From Stenotrophomonas maltophilia (GTDB lineage: Bacteria; Pseudomonadota; Gammaproteobacteria; Xanthomonadales; Xanthomonadaceae), in NCBI GenBank assembly GCA_002435595.1, contig DJBL01000067.1:17866-55751 (forward strand): a stretch of DNA of 37,886 bases. Direction: 5' to 3'. Every line of letters starts with the position of its first letter. The first letter of the stretch is position 1. A model generated the notes under the pieces. That model ran no database searches, was not told the DNA's origin, and saw only the letters and a program-made list of their open reading frames with translations. The translations under genes were made by a program, and so were the position numbers. Positions 24,477 through 35,959 of this stretch are shown piece after piece.

Positions 24477-24883
24477 GGCGTGCGCTGCGCACCAAGTGGC
24501 GGCGGCAGGAGCCGCGCCCAGCGTGCGCCGAGAAAGCGCGCAGCCCATCCGGTAAACACCAGCAGGGGCAGGCCGTACACGAGTGCGGCAAACAGCGTCG
24601 CGGCCATGCCGGGGTGTGATGCCAGCTGATCCACCGCGGCGGACACGGGCGGTGCCGTGAGGATCAGAAGGCGCAGTGCGACCAGCAACGCCAGGTACGC
24701 CGCATAGGCCATGCACCCGGCGCAGGTACTGAACAGCAGCGGGCGCGGAAGCCGGCGACGGCCGCCGAACGCCCACATCGCGGGCCACCAGAACGGGGCG
24801 GACGCCCACGCCAGGTACCCCGCCGCCACGCCTCCCATCCAGGCGACCAGTTCAAGGCCGAAGGTCTCCACGACCTGCATCAT
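24473..24883 (-). CDS. Small membrane protein A
   Basis: A 136-residue protein with about three to four helices (WMGGVAAGYLAWASAPFWW, YAAYLALLVALRLLIL, ATLFAALVYGLPLLVFTGW). Not recognised. GGGAG is 9 bases before the ATG at 24883; a second ATG follows directly. It is coupled to membrane protein B by ATGA and divergent from the AsmA-like gene. Confidence 0.68.
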   Translation of the reverse strand: MMQVVETFGLELVAWMGGVAAGYLAWASAPFWWPAMWAFGGRRRLPRPLLFSTCAGCMAYAAYLALLVALRLLILTAPPVSAAVDQLASHPGMAATLFAALVYGLPLLVFTGWAARFLGARWARLLPPPLGAQRTP

Positions 24884-25089
24884 GCCGTCACGCTCCCTGG
24901 CTGTCTTCGGACCGGCCGCGATCACGGCCGGCGCGATGGCACAGTAGCGGCAAGCAGCGCGTGGCCGCAATGGTGCCCGCAGCCCGCGCGAAAGGACCTG
25001 CCGCACGCTGTCGCGCGTCGCCTTCACGCGGCTGCGCCAGCGGTCTGCCGATAGTGTGGGGGTCATTCTGCTTCCGCGCGCGTATCTAC

Positions 25090-27276
25090 ATGCCCCTGAT
25101 TCCCGAGCGCGTCCGGCGCTGGCCCCGGCCATGGCGCGTGGCGTTGTTCACGCTGCTGGCGCTGTATGCGCTGTACCTGATCGCCGGCAACGTGTTCCTC
25201 AATACGCCGCTGTTCGATGCGGTCACCAACCGCAAGCCTGAAAAGTTCAGCATGCAGACCGGGCCGGCGCTGACCCTGCTGCCTGGCCATGCGGTGGTCT
25301 GGAACATCCGCATGCGCGGCCAGGCGAACCGTACCGTGTACATTTTCCGTGCCGACCGCGCGAGTGCGTGGATCGACCTGGTGGCGCTGCTGCGCCGTGA
25401 GGTGCGCATACCGCGCATCGATGCCAGCGGGGTGGAGTCGGAAGTCGAGCGGGTGGACAAGGCCATTGCGCCGCCGCCGCGTGGCGACCGTGGCTGGACG
25501 CTGCGCTTTGATGCCATCCACAGCGACAGCATCCGCAGCGGGCGCTTCGGCAAGCTGCGGGTGGTGGGGCAGGGCCACGGCACGGTCGGGTTCCTCAAGC
25601 AGCTCAAGGGCGGTCCCTCCGAACTGTTCGACTCCACTGCAGGCTTCGAGCAGGCCCGGGTGAGCTATGACGGGGTGACGCTGCTCGATGAGGCGCACCT
25701 GGCCGCACGCTTCCATTTCCCGCGGCACTATCGTGACCAGGCGCCGGGGCTGCGCAAGTTCGAGATCACCTACGCCCAGTTGCAGATCGATGCCCGCAGC
25801 CAGGCGCTGGAGATCGATACCGGCGGCCCGCACGTCAAGGTGGGCAGCGTGCCGGCCAACGCGCGGGTCAAGGCCGATGTCGTGCTGGACAAGGGCGCGC
25901 TGCAACCGGGCAGCCGGGTGGTGTGGCGGGTGCCGGTGCACGCCGGGGTGGACGCCGAGGATCGCGGTCTGTTGACCCTGCAGCTGGACGTGGCGCGCGA
26001 CATGCGGGTGCAGGTCCACCTGCCGCGCGATCCGCAGACCGGCAGCGAGCTGCATGCCGACCTGCACGTCACCGGCCGCAAGATCCCGTTCCGCGCCCCG
26101 GCCGACCTGCTGCCGCGCCTGTCCGGACAGGTGCAGGGCGCCTGGAAATTCGAATCGCTGAACTGGATCGCCGACCTGTTCGTGCGCAAGCCGTGGTTCC
26201 ACCTGGATGGCGGCGGCCTGCTGGAAGGCGACCTGAAGATTGCCGACGGCCAGCTGGCCGCGGGCAGTACGCTGGACATCCCGCAGGTGGCGGCCGTGGC
26301 TGAAGTGGCCGGGGTGCGGCTGCTGGGGCAGGCCAATGCGCACGGCAGCATCGTGGCCGGCGAACCGGCGCAGGCGCAGCTGGACGTCCAGATTCCCGAG
26401 TTCCGCGCCGCACCGACCGCCGCGCCCAAGGCGCTGCTGTTCGATGGCCGTGCGATGGCGCTGACCCTGCGCGGCGACGCGCGCCTGCAGCAGTTGCGTG
26501 ACGGCATGCGCGCGCGGCTGCGCTTCAACGATGCGCGGGTTCCCGACCTGACCGCCTACAACCGCTACCTGGGCGGCGGCAAAGGCAATGTGCGCCTGCT
26601 CGGTGGCACCGGGCTGCTCAGTGGCGATGTGGAACTGGATTCATCCGGCCGCGTGGGTACCGGCCGGGCCGACCTGCGCGGCCGTGGTGCGCAGCTGCAG
26701 GTGGCCGGTATCGCCCTGCGTGGCGATGCGCAGCTGCAGGCGCGCGTCAAGCGGGCCGATTTCGAGGCGAAGCAGTTCGACCTGGGCGGTACCACGGTGG
26801 CGCTGCGCAACATCCAGGTCGGCGACACTGGCGGACAGGCCAACTGGTGGGGCACGGTGGCACTGCGCCAGGGCCACATCGATGCGGCTGCGCCGTTTGA
26901 AGTCACCGCCCAGGCCGACCTGCGCCTGCGCGATGCGGGGCCGCTGCTGGGCGTCTTCGCCGAGCGCAGCGCGTACCCGCGCTGGGTGCTGGGCATGCTC
27001 GATTCCGGTGAGGTGCAGGCCAGCGGGCAGCTGCGCTGGCGCAGCGGCGAAATGTGGGTGGATGACCTGCAGGCCGAGAACGAGCGGCTGTCGCTGCGGG
27101 CGCGGCTGGACCTTGCCCAGGCCCGGCGCCGTGGCAACCTGTACCTGCGCTGGGGTGTGCTGGGCGCAGGCATCGAACTGGACGGCGAGCGGCGCACGTG
27201 GCACCTGGCCGGCGCGCGCGACTGGTACGACCAGCAGCCCCGCGTGCTGCCCGCGCCCAAGGCCGCCCCCCGGTAG
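25090..27276 (+). CDS. Large AsmA-like inner-membrane-anchored protein
   Basis: A 728-residue protein with one N-terminal helix (about 15-35, VALFTLLALYALYLIAGNVF) and a long, beta-rich periplasmic region with repeated short strands (for example GQANAHGSIVAGEPAQAQLD, GDVELDSSGRVGTG, GTVALRQGHIDAAAPFEV). This layout resembles AsmA/TamB/YhdP-type proteins, which move phospholipid across the periplasm, but I cannot place it in a defined family. The ATG at 25090 puts the helix at the N-terminus; the frame upstream lacks coding character. The TAG stop is part of a GTAG repeat. Confidence 0.78.
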   Translation: MPLIPERVRRWPRPWRVALFTLLALYALYLIAGNVFLNTPLFDAVTNRKPEKFSMQTGPALTLLPGHAVVWNIRMRGQANRTVYIFRADRASAWIDLVALLRREVRIPRIDASGVESEVERVDKAIAPPPRGDRGWTLRFDAIHSDSIRSGRFGKLRVVGQGHGTVGFLKQLKGGPSELFDSTAGFEQARVSYDGVTLLDEAHLAARFHFPRHYRDQAPGLRKFEITYAQLQIDARSQALEIDTGGPHVKVGSVPANARVKADVVLDKGALQPGSRVVWRVPVHAGVDAEDRGLLTLQLDVARDMRVQVHLPRDPQTGSELHADLHVTGRKIPFRAPADLLPRLSGQVQGAWKFESLNWIADLFVRKPWFHLDGGGLLEGDLKIADGQLAAGSTLDIPQVAAVAEVAGVRLLGQANAHGSIVAGEPAQAQLDVQIPEFRAAPTAAPKALLFDGRAMALTLRGDARLQQLRDGMRARLRFNDARVPDLTAYNRYLGGGKGNVRLLGGTGLLSGDVELDSSGRVGTGRADLRGRGAQLQVAGIALRGDAQLQARVKRADFEAKQFDLGGTTVALRNIQVGDTGGQANWWGTVALRQGHIDAAAPFEVTAQADLRLRDAGPLLGVFAERSAYPRWVLGMLDSGEVQASGQLRWRSGEMWVDDLQAENERLSLRARLDLAQARRRGNLYLRWGVLGAGIELDGERRTWHLAGARDWYDQQPRVLPAPKAAPR

Positions 27277-27295
27277 AGCCACGCCACGCGTGGCT
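27273..27295 (+). repeat. GTAG-headed REP (SMAG-type) stem-loop
   Basis: GTAG (27273-27276) is followed by AGCCACGC, CAC and GCGTGGCT: an 8-bp perfect stem with a 3-base loop. It is a Stenotrophomonas-type GTAG repeat. The TAG of its head is the stop codon of the AsmA-like gene, and it may stabilise or end that mRNA. Confidence 0.8.
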
Positions 27296-27312
27296 GCACA
27301 CGCGCCGCACCC

Positions 27313-27513
27313 TCAGGCATTGGCGCACGGGTCCGATCGCCGAGGCGCACCCGGACGCGCCTCGTCGCTAGTTCCGGCTGCGCCGCATGCCGCCTCCCGC
27401 TTACCCGATGGGGAGGGCGCCGCAGGCGTCGTTTCCCCACCCGCCAGCTGGCGCGCCAGGTCGACGTGGGTGATGTGCCCGTGCAGGAACAGCAGGCCGC
27501 TGTAGATGTTCAT
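27313..27513 (-). CDS. Small conserved-looking hypothetical protein
   Basis: A 66-residue protein starting MNIYSGLLFLHGHITHVDLA; the N-terminal half is ordered-looking and the rest is Ala/Gly/Pro-rich and probably flexible. GGAG lies 8 bases before the ATG but inside a hairpin (27515-27542). It is divergent from a LysR gene, so the two probably share control. No function is known to me. Confidence 0.6.
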   Translation of the reverse strand: MNIYSGLLFLHGHITHVDLARQLAGGETTPAAPSPSGKREAACGAAGTSDEARPGAPRRSDPCANA

Positions 27514-27514
27514 G

Positions 27515-27542
27515 GTCGACGCTCCACTTGAGGAGCGTTGAC
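27515..27542. promoter_or_regulatory. 28-bp inverted repeat covering a ribosome site
   Basis: GTCGACGCTCC (27515-27525) and GGAGCGTTGAC (27532-27542) are inverted arms with one mismatch around ACTTGA. In the minus-strand mRNA the 3' arm contains the GGAG ribosome site and ends one base before the ATG, so folding would block translation. As DNA, it may also be the LysR operator. Confidence 0.6.
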
Positions 27543-27612
27543 GATAGGTGCAGGATGCGGGGCGAAAAAGCGACATTTCCGCAAGCTGGCCTTGAACAGG
27601 ATTCAAGTCGAC

Positions 27613-28509
27613 ATGTCTCGCATGCCCCTGCAGCCGCTGCAGAATTTCGTCACCGCCGCGCGCCTGGGCAACCTGACCCGGGCGGCGGAATCGCTGAACC
27701 TGACGGTCAGCGCGCTCAGTCACCAGATGCGCCAGCTCGAGCAGCGGCTGGGCTACCCGCTGCTGCTGCGGCAGCCCCGCGGGGTGGGCGTGACGCCGGA
27801 AGGCCAGCGTCTGCTCGAGCAGGTCGGCCCGCACCTGGATGCGATCCAGCAGGTGTTCCAGCCGTTCGGTGCGCGCCACGATCGCGTGCTCACGGTCAGC
27901 GCGCTGCCTTCGATGGCCTCCAACTGGCTGGTGCCGCGGCTGGGCTCGTTCGTGGCCGCGCACCCGGAGATCGAGTTCAACCTGGAATCCAGCGAACGCC
28001 TGACGGACTTCGAACGCAACGTGCAGTGCGATGCCGCGCTGCGCGTGGGTGCCGGACAGTGGGTGGGCGTGCACGCCGAGCCGTTGTTCGATGAGTGGTT
28101 GATGCCGATGGCCAGCCCCGCGCTGGTGGCGCGCATGGGCGGCGTGGACGCGCGCCCGCTCTCGGAATGGCCGCTGTTGGGGGATCCCGATGGCGAATGG
28201 CAGCGCTGGTTCGCACAGATCGGCCTGGACCCGCCGCGCCGCTACGTGGCCATGCTCAACGATTCGGAGTCACACCATCGCGCGGCGCTGGACGGCTTCG
28301 GGGTAGCGCTGGGGCGGGTGACGCGGGCGCGGCTGCTGCTCGATTCGGGCCAGTTGGTGGCCTTGTCGCCGCATCGGTTGAAGACGCGCTGGTCGCATTG
28401 GCTGGTGTATCCGCCACGCTCGGCCCGCCACCAGGGCTTTCTGGACTTCCGCCAATGGCTGCAGGCGCAGGCCCAGGAGCATGCAGAGCACATGCGCCAG
28501 CCCGGATGA
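27613..28509 (+). CDS. LysR-family regulator (GcvA-like)
   Basis: A 298-residue LysR regulator: HTH in residues 4-63 (LQNFVTAARLGNLTRAAESL, LTVSALSHQMRQLEQRLGYP) and effector domain from about 92. The layout PLQPLQNF...SALSHQMRQLE...RGVGVTPEGQRL is that of the GcvA/AmpR subgroup. The ATG 27613 is chosen; 27622 is possible. It is divergent from the 66-residue gene, with a 28-bp inverted repeat between. Ligand unknown. Confidence 0.9.
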   Translation: MSRMPLQPLQNFVTAARLGNLTRAAESLNLTVSALSHQMRQLEQRLGYPLLLRQPRGVGVTPEGQRLLEQVGPHLDAIQQVFQPFGARHDRVLTVSALPSMASNWLVPRLGSFVAAHPEIEFNLESSERLTDFERNVQCDAALRVGAGQWVGVHAEPLFDEWLMPMASPALVARMGGVDARPLSEWPLLGDPDGEWQRWFAQIGLDPPRRYVAMLNDSESHHRAALDGFGVALGRVTRARLLLDSGQLVALSPHRLKTRWSHWLVYPPRSARHQGFLDFRQWLQAQAQEHAEHMRQPG

Positions 28510-28526
28510 CCGGCGGATGACGTAGC

Positions 28527-28967
28527 TCAGAACGCGGTGGGCGCGACCGAGATTTCACCGTTGGCGCTGAGCGCCAGGCGGTACTTCAACGGCTTGCCGA
28601 GCTCGGCGATGATCTCGGTCTCCCGCCGTGCACTTTCCGCGCCGAACCGGCACAGCGCCTTGCCTTCCGGATTGGGGCCGGTGCCGAGAATGTACCTGCC
28701 CGGCGCCACATGGAAGGTGACCTTCTCGGCGTTGTCGATGGTGGAAACCTTGCGGCCGTCCAGGTATACCGCCGTCATGCAGCCGCTTCCCATGAAGCCT
28801 GCGTCACGCGCGACGATCAGTACCACCTTGTCCTGGCCTGGCTGCATGAGCTCGGGTGCGAAGATCCGTTCCGGTGGCGTCGAGCGTGCCGTGCTGGTGT
28901 TGATGGGCGTGGTAGCGCACGCAGAAACGGCGATGGTGATGCCGATCGCAAGGAAAATCTTCTTCAT
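28527..28967 (-). CDS. Putative lipoprotein
   Basis: A 146-residue lipoprotein with a signal ending in the lipobox VSAC, so Cys is near residue 17. The mature part is compact and beta-rich (KVVLIVARDAGFMGSGC, AVYLDGRKVSTIDNAEKV, HVAPGRYILGTG), similar in style to DUF2846-type lipoproteins. AGGGGGG precedes two adjacent ATGs; the second (28967) has the better spacing. Probably outer-membrane anchored. It ends 17 bases from the convergent LysR gene. Confidence 0.8.
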   Translation of the reverse strand: MKKIFLAIGITIAVSACATTPINTSTARSTPPERIFAPELMQPGQDKVVLIVARDAGFMGSGCMTAVYLDGRKVSTIDNAEKVTFHVAPGRYILGTGPNPEGKALCRFGAESARRETEIIAELGKPLKYRLALSANGEISVAPTAF

Positions 28968-29017
28968 CATCCCCCCCTGAGCAGTGGTGTGTCGTTGCCG
29001 ATTCTATCGCTGGTGGG

Positions 29018-29266
29018 TCAGCCTCTGTCCACTGGCGTGGCGATGTCCTGGTAGACCATCTCGCTGCCGAGAACCTTCAGGCCCGCCGGGCCGCTGCTCA
29101 ACAGCCGCTGTTCGCCGATGGCCTGCTGCCATTGCAGCTCGAACCCGGCGGCGGCCGGCAACTGCGCGGCCAGGGTATGCAGGTGACGGCGGGCCTGCGG
29201 CCCGGCGCTGTCGAGGCGGCCCAGCAGCACGCCATGCTGGTACACGATCAGGCGATGGCTGCTCAT
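29018..29266 (-). CDS. Small hypothetical protein
   Basis: An 82-residue soluble protein (MSSHRLIVYQHGVLLGRLDS...). Not recognised. It is the last gene of a three-gene operon; its ATG overlaps the stop of the amidotransferase gene (ATGA), which supports it being real and translationally coupled. Confidence 0.7.
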   Translation of the reverse strand: MSSHRLIVYQHGVLLGRLDSAGPQARRHLHTLAAQLPAAAGFELQWQQAIGEQRLLSSGPAGLKVLGSEMVYQDIATPVDRG

Positions 29267-29997
29267 GCCGGCACCGCCCCGACACGGGCCGCATCGGCAA
29301 CCGGCGCCGGCGGCGGCAGGGCATCCAGCCATGCGGCGAAGAGGTCGCGCGCGGCGGCCGCCAGTGGCGCGGCGTACCGGGCGGCCTGTTCGCGCAGGGC
29401 GCAGGGATCAATACCCGCGCGCTGCAGTTCGTCGGCATGGCCGATCAGCCAGGTCTCGATGCGGGTGGCGTCGATCTCGGGATGGCACTGCAGGGCCAGC
29501 AGGTGGTGACCGATGGCGAACGCCTGCTGCGCGCAGGCGGGCGTGGCCGCCAGGCGCTGTGCACCGTCTGGCAGGGTGAAGGTTTCGCCATGCCAGTGCA
29601 GCACCGGGATGCCCACCAGGGCGCGCAGTGGCGAGCTGAGGCCGGCATCGGTCAGCGCCAACGGCGCGAAGCCGATTTCCTTCGCGCCCATCGGCGTCAC
29701 GCTGGCGCCGAGTGCGCGTGCCACCAGCTGCGCGCCCAGGCAGATGCCCAGCGTCGGGCGGTGCGCGGCCAGGCGGGAGCGCAGCAGGGCATCTAGCACG
29801 CGCAGATGTGGGTAGGCGTGGACATCGTTGGCGCTGATCGGGCCGCCCAGCACGATCAGCAGGTCGGCTGTCTCGGCGTGGTCCAGGCGGTCGATGCCGG
29901 CCTGCAGCACCTGCAGGTGCCAACCGCGCGCGGCCAACAACGGGGCCAGTATCCCCGCGTCTTCGAACGCGACGTGCTGGATCGCCACCGCCTTCAT
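29263..29997 (-). CDS. Class I glutamine amidotransferase-like protein
   Basis: A 244-residue GMP-synthase-like GATase. The nucleophile Cys is in LGICLGAQL (about residue 85), and His and Glu are in QCHPEI (about 171-173), so the triad is complete. LIVLGGPISANDVHAYP is the usual oxyanion-side motif. Stand-alone proteins of this family may release ammonia from glutamine or degrade gamma-glutamyl compounds; the acceptor here is unknown. It overlaps yggS upstream and the small gene downstream, each by ATGA. Confidence 0.87.
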   Translation of the reverse strand: MKAVAIQHVAFEDAGILAPLLAARGWHLQVLQAGIDRLDHAETADLLIVLGGPISANDVHAYPHLRVLDALLRSRLAAHRPTLGICLGAQLVARALGASVTPMGAKEIGFAPLALTDAGLSSPLRALVGIPVLHWHGETFTLPDGAQRLAATPACAQQAFAIGHHLLALQCHPEIDATRIETWLIGHADELQRAGIDPCALREQAARYAAPLAAAARDLFAAWLDALPPPAPVADAARVGAVPA

Positions 29998-30770
29998 GGC
30001 GTGCCCTCGGCGGCGGTAGGCCAGTAGAAACTGTCCGGGGTGGCGCGCGCGCCGAAGATCGCCTGGCCCACGCGCACCACGGTGGCGCCTTCTTCGATGG
30101 CCAGGTCGAAGTCGCCGGACATGCCCATCGACAACTCGTCCAGCAGGATCCCGTCGGGCAGGGTGGGGCGCAGGCGGTCGCGCAGCTCGCGCAGGCGGAC
30201 GAAGCACGGGCGCACCTGCGCCGGGTCGGGCGAGAACACCGCCAGCGTCATCAGCCCGCGCACGCGCAGCCGGGGAAAGGCCGGCAGCTGCTGCACGAAG
30301 TCGGCCACCGCGATCGGATCCAGGCCGTACTTGCTGGCCTCGCCGGAGGTGTTGACCTGCACGAACACGTCCAGCGTGCGTTGCTCCAGCGCCAGCCGGC
30401 GGTCCAGCGCTTCGGCTACGCGGATGCTGTCCAGGGCCTGGAACTCGCTGGCGAAGCGCGCCACGTCGCGGGCCTTGTTGGTCTGCAGGTGGCCGATCAC
30501 CGACCAGCGGATCGGCAGGTCGGCCATGCCGTCAGCCTTGGCCTGGGCCTCCTGCACCTTGTTCTCGCCCAGTTCGCGGCAGCCGGCCTCCCAGGCCAGG
30601 CGCAGCCGTGCCTGGTCGACGGTCTTGCTGACCGGCAGCAGGCGCACCCCGGCCGGGTCGCGGCCGGCACGTTCGCAGGCATGCGCGATGCGGTGGCGCA
30701 CCGCCTCCAGGTTGTGGGCGATTGCGTCGACGGTGGTGGCCTGCGGCCAGTCGGGGCGTGCGATGGGCAT
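29994..30770 (-). CDS. yggS: PLP homeostasis protein YggS/PLPBP
   Basis: A 258-residue fold-III PLP-binding protein. The PLP lysine is in LLPVSKTVD (about residue 49), followed by LGENKVQEAQAK, WSVIGHLQTNKARDVA, VNTSGEASKYGL, and LSMGMSGDFDLAIEEGATVV. It buffers PLP and affects amino acid balance; it has no known catalytic activity. AGGAG is 6 bases before the chosen ATG; a longer frame has no ribosome site. It leads a three-gene operon and is divergent from a PLP-binding-type MocR regulator. Confidence 0.94.
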   Translation of the reverse strand: MPIARPDWPQATTVDAIAHNLEAVRHRIAHACERAGRDPAGVRLLPVSKTVDQARLRLAWEAGCRELGENKVQEAQAKADGMADLPIRWSVIGHLQTNKARDVARFASEFQALDSIRVAEALDRRLALEQRTLDVFVQVNTSGEASKYGLDPIAVADFVQQLPAFPRLRVRGLMTLAVFSPDPAQVRPCFVRLRELRDRLRPTLPDGILLDELSMGMSGDFDLAIEEGATVVRVGQAIFGARATPDSFYWPTAAEGTP

Positions 30771-30824
30771 GGGGAGCTCCTGGAGCGGGGGCGGCTGCAC
30801 GGGCGGTACGGCACGTGTAACACT

Positions 30825-30834
30825 GTCCCGGGAC
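30825..30834. promoter_or_regulatory. Candidate operator between yggS and the MocR gene
   Basis: GTCCCGGGAC is a perfect 10-bp palindrome in the 89-base divergent region, and TGTCC (30824-30828) is mirrored by GGACA (30853-30857). The position suits regulation of both genes by the MocR protein. I see no strong promoter boxes. Confidence 0.35.
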
Positions 30835-30859
30835 GATCTGCATATTGGCATAGGACAAA

Positions 30860-32182
30860 ATGAAAATCACCGGCCAGACCGCCAGCGCGGTGTTCGACAG
30901 CATTCGCCAGCAGATCCTCAGCGGGGCGCTGGTGCCAGGGCAGCTGTTGCCGCCGGTCCGCGACCTGGCCCTGCAGCTGCAGATCAACCGCAATACGGTG
31001 GCCGCCGCCTACAAGCGTCTGGACGCGGCCGGGCTGGCGCAGACCCGGGGCCGGCGCGGCACGGTGGTGACCGCGCCGCCAGCGGTCGGTGCCCAGGAGG
31101 GCGGCACGGGCGGTTCGGCGTTGCACGACCTGTCCAGTGGCAACCCCGACCCGCAGTGGCTGCCGGACCTGCGGGGGTTGTTGCCGGTACGGGCACCGCG
31201 CCTGTACGGCACCCCCACCATCGACCCGCAGCTGGAGCGGTTGGCACGCGCGCAGCTGGATCCGGATTGTCCGCCCGGGTATGCGCTGGAACTCAGCCAT
31301 GGCGCGGTCGATGCGATCGAACGGGTGCTGGGCAGCTGGCTGGTGCCGGGCGACCGCGTGGCGGTGGAGAATCCGTGTTTTCTCGGCAGCCTCAACACCC
31401 TGCGCGCGGGCGGGCATGCCACGCTGGCGGTGGCCATCGATGAACACGGCATGCTGCCGGCGGCGCTGGCGGCGGCGCTGGATGCCGGTGCGCGTGCGGT
31501 GCTGCTGACCCCGCGTGCGCACAACCCGACCGGTGCCAGCCTCAGCCAGCGCCGCGCGCGCGAACTGCGCCAGGTGCTGGAACGGCATCCGCAGGTGCTG
31601 GTGCTGGTGGACGATCATTTCGCATTGTTGTCGCAGCAGCCGTACCACTCGGTGATCGCCCCGCGCACGCGGCGCTGGGTGCTGCTGCGCTCGCTGTCCA
31701 AGGCGCTTGGGCCGGACCTGCGCCTGGCGGTGCTGGGCTGCGATGCCGACACCGCCGCGCGTCTGCGCCTGCGCATGGCCCCCGGCACCGGCTGGGTCAG
31801 CCACCTGCTGCAGGATGCGGCAGCCGCGGCGCTGGGCTCGGCGCGGGTGATGGCGCGCGTGGCCAAGGCCGGGCGCGACTATGCGCAGCGTTGCCAGGTG
31901 TTGCAGCAGGCGCTGGGTGAGCAGGGCATCCAGACCCCTGCGCTGATGGATGGGCTGAACCTGTGGGTGCCGCTTGCCGCCGACAGCCAGCCGCTGGTGC
32001 TGGCGCTGGCCCAGCGCGGGTGGCAGGTGCGCGGCGGCGAGGTGTTTGCCGTGCAGCCGGGCGTGCATGGCCTGCGCATCACCACCGCCCTGCTGGCCGC
32101 CGGCGACGCGCGCCGCGTTGCGCTTGATCTACGCCAGGCGCTGGAGGATCACGGCGCGCTGGGGGTACTCGGGCGCACGTAG
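30860..32182 (+). CDS. ptsJ: MocR-type regulator (GntR HTH plus aminotransferase), PtsJ-like
   Basis: A 440-residue MocR/PdxR-type regulator. The GntR winged helix is at about 1-70 (LVPGQLLPPVRDLALQLQIN, NTVAAAYKRLDAAGLAQT). A fold-I aminotransferase domain follows from about 85, with NPTGASLSQ, VDDHF and the PLP lysine in LRSLSKALGPDLRLA (about 281). In the family the domain binds PLP as a signal and controls B6 genes (PdxR, PtsJ). Its position head-to-head with yggS supports a role in B6 balance. The 3' end overlaps the convergent gene by 34 bases. Confidence 0.86.
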   Translation: MKITGQTASAVFDSIRQQILSGALVPGQLLPPVRDLALQLQINRNTVAAAYKRLDAAGLAQTRGRRGTVVTAPPAVGAQEGGTGGSALHDLSSGNPDPQWLPDLRGLLPVRAPRLYGTPTIDPQLERLARAQLDPDCPPGYALELSHGAVDAIERVLGSWLVPGDRVAVENPCFLGSLNTLRAGGHATLAVAIDEHGMLPAALAAALDAGARAVLLTPRAHNPTGASLSQRRARELRQVLERHPQVLVLVDDHFALLSQQPYHSVIAPRTRRWVLLRSLSKALGPDLRLAVLGCDADTAARLRLRMAPGTGWVSHLLQDAAAAALGSARVMARVAKAGRDYAQRCQVLQQALGEQGIQTPALMDGLNLWVPLAADSQPLVLALAQRGWQVRGGEVFAVQPGVHGLRITTALLAAGDARRVALDLRQALEDHGALGVLGRT

Positions 32183-32655
32183 TGCGACTGGCCGTTGTCG
32201 CCGACGAAGATCAGTTCCGGCTTGCCCTGCCAGGAGGTGAGCATGGCGCCGGTGCTGTTCTGGTGTTTGATCACCAGGGTGGCGCCGCGATCGGGGTTGG
32301 CGGTGACCTTGAAGACTTCAGTGGTGCCGCTGGCGTCGTCCAGGCTGAGCATGGCCTCATCACCTACGTCGGCGGTGCCGTAGCCGCCGCGCTCGGAGCC
32401 GTCGGCACCGAGCAGGATCATGCCCGACAGCGGCGTTGCGCGCGGCCCCTGCGAGACGCCCTTGCTCAGTGGATCGGGCACCGGTGCGCCGAGGATCACC
32501 CGGGCCTGCCCGCTGCCATCCTGGATGACCAGGCCGCGCGCGGTGATCACCCTGTCTTCGGCCTGGCTCTGGTGCAGGCGCCAGGCGGTCCAACCGGAGA
32601 CGACCAGGGCAAGACTGGACACAACCAGCGTGGTGACGGTGAGTGCGCGTGACAA
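32149..32655 (-). CDS. Membrane-anchored hypothetical protein
   Basis: A 168-residue protein with one N-terminal helix (LTVTTLVVSSLALVVSGWTA) and a beta-rich exported domain with repeated short hairpins (ITARGLVIQDGSG, MILLGADGSERGGYGT, LIFVGDNGQSHYV). I infer a TTG start at 32655: it has GGAG 6 bases upstream and puts the helix at the N-terminus; the first ATG, at 32796, gives an implausible extension. Function unknown. It overlaps the MocR gene tail to tail. Confidence 0.7.
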   Translation of the reverse strand: MSRALTVTTLVVSSLALVVSGWTAWRLHQSQAEDRVITARGLVIQDGSGQARVILGAPVPDPLSKGVSQGPRATPLSGMILLGADGSERGGYGTADVGDEAMLSLDDASGTTEVFKVTANPDRGATLVIKHQNSTGAMLTSWQGKPELIFVGDNGQSHYVRPSTPSAP

Positions 32656-32857
32656 TGGCGGCTCCAGATCCTTGGAAGGCAGCGACAATACCGGAAGCGT
32701 TGTCGGCAATGCCAGTCGGGAAAGTCTGTATTTACAGCTATCGTGAATTGGATCACGCGCTGCGCGCGCAATGGCGCGGCATGCGATGCGATACACCGCG
32801 CAATACGCACCGGTATGTCTCTGCCGGGCCGGGTCGACGCGCCGACGGCGGGGCCGC

Positions 32858-35955
<3,098 letters not shown>

Positions 35956-35959
<4 letters not shown>

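Noticed and set aside
30860..32182. Calling the MocR-type gene an aminotransferase
   Set aside because: The GntR winged helix at the N-terminus is clear, and such fusions act as PLP-sensing regulators.
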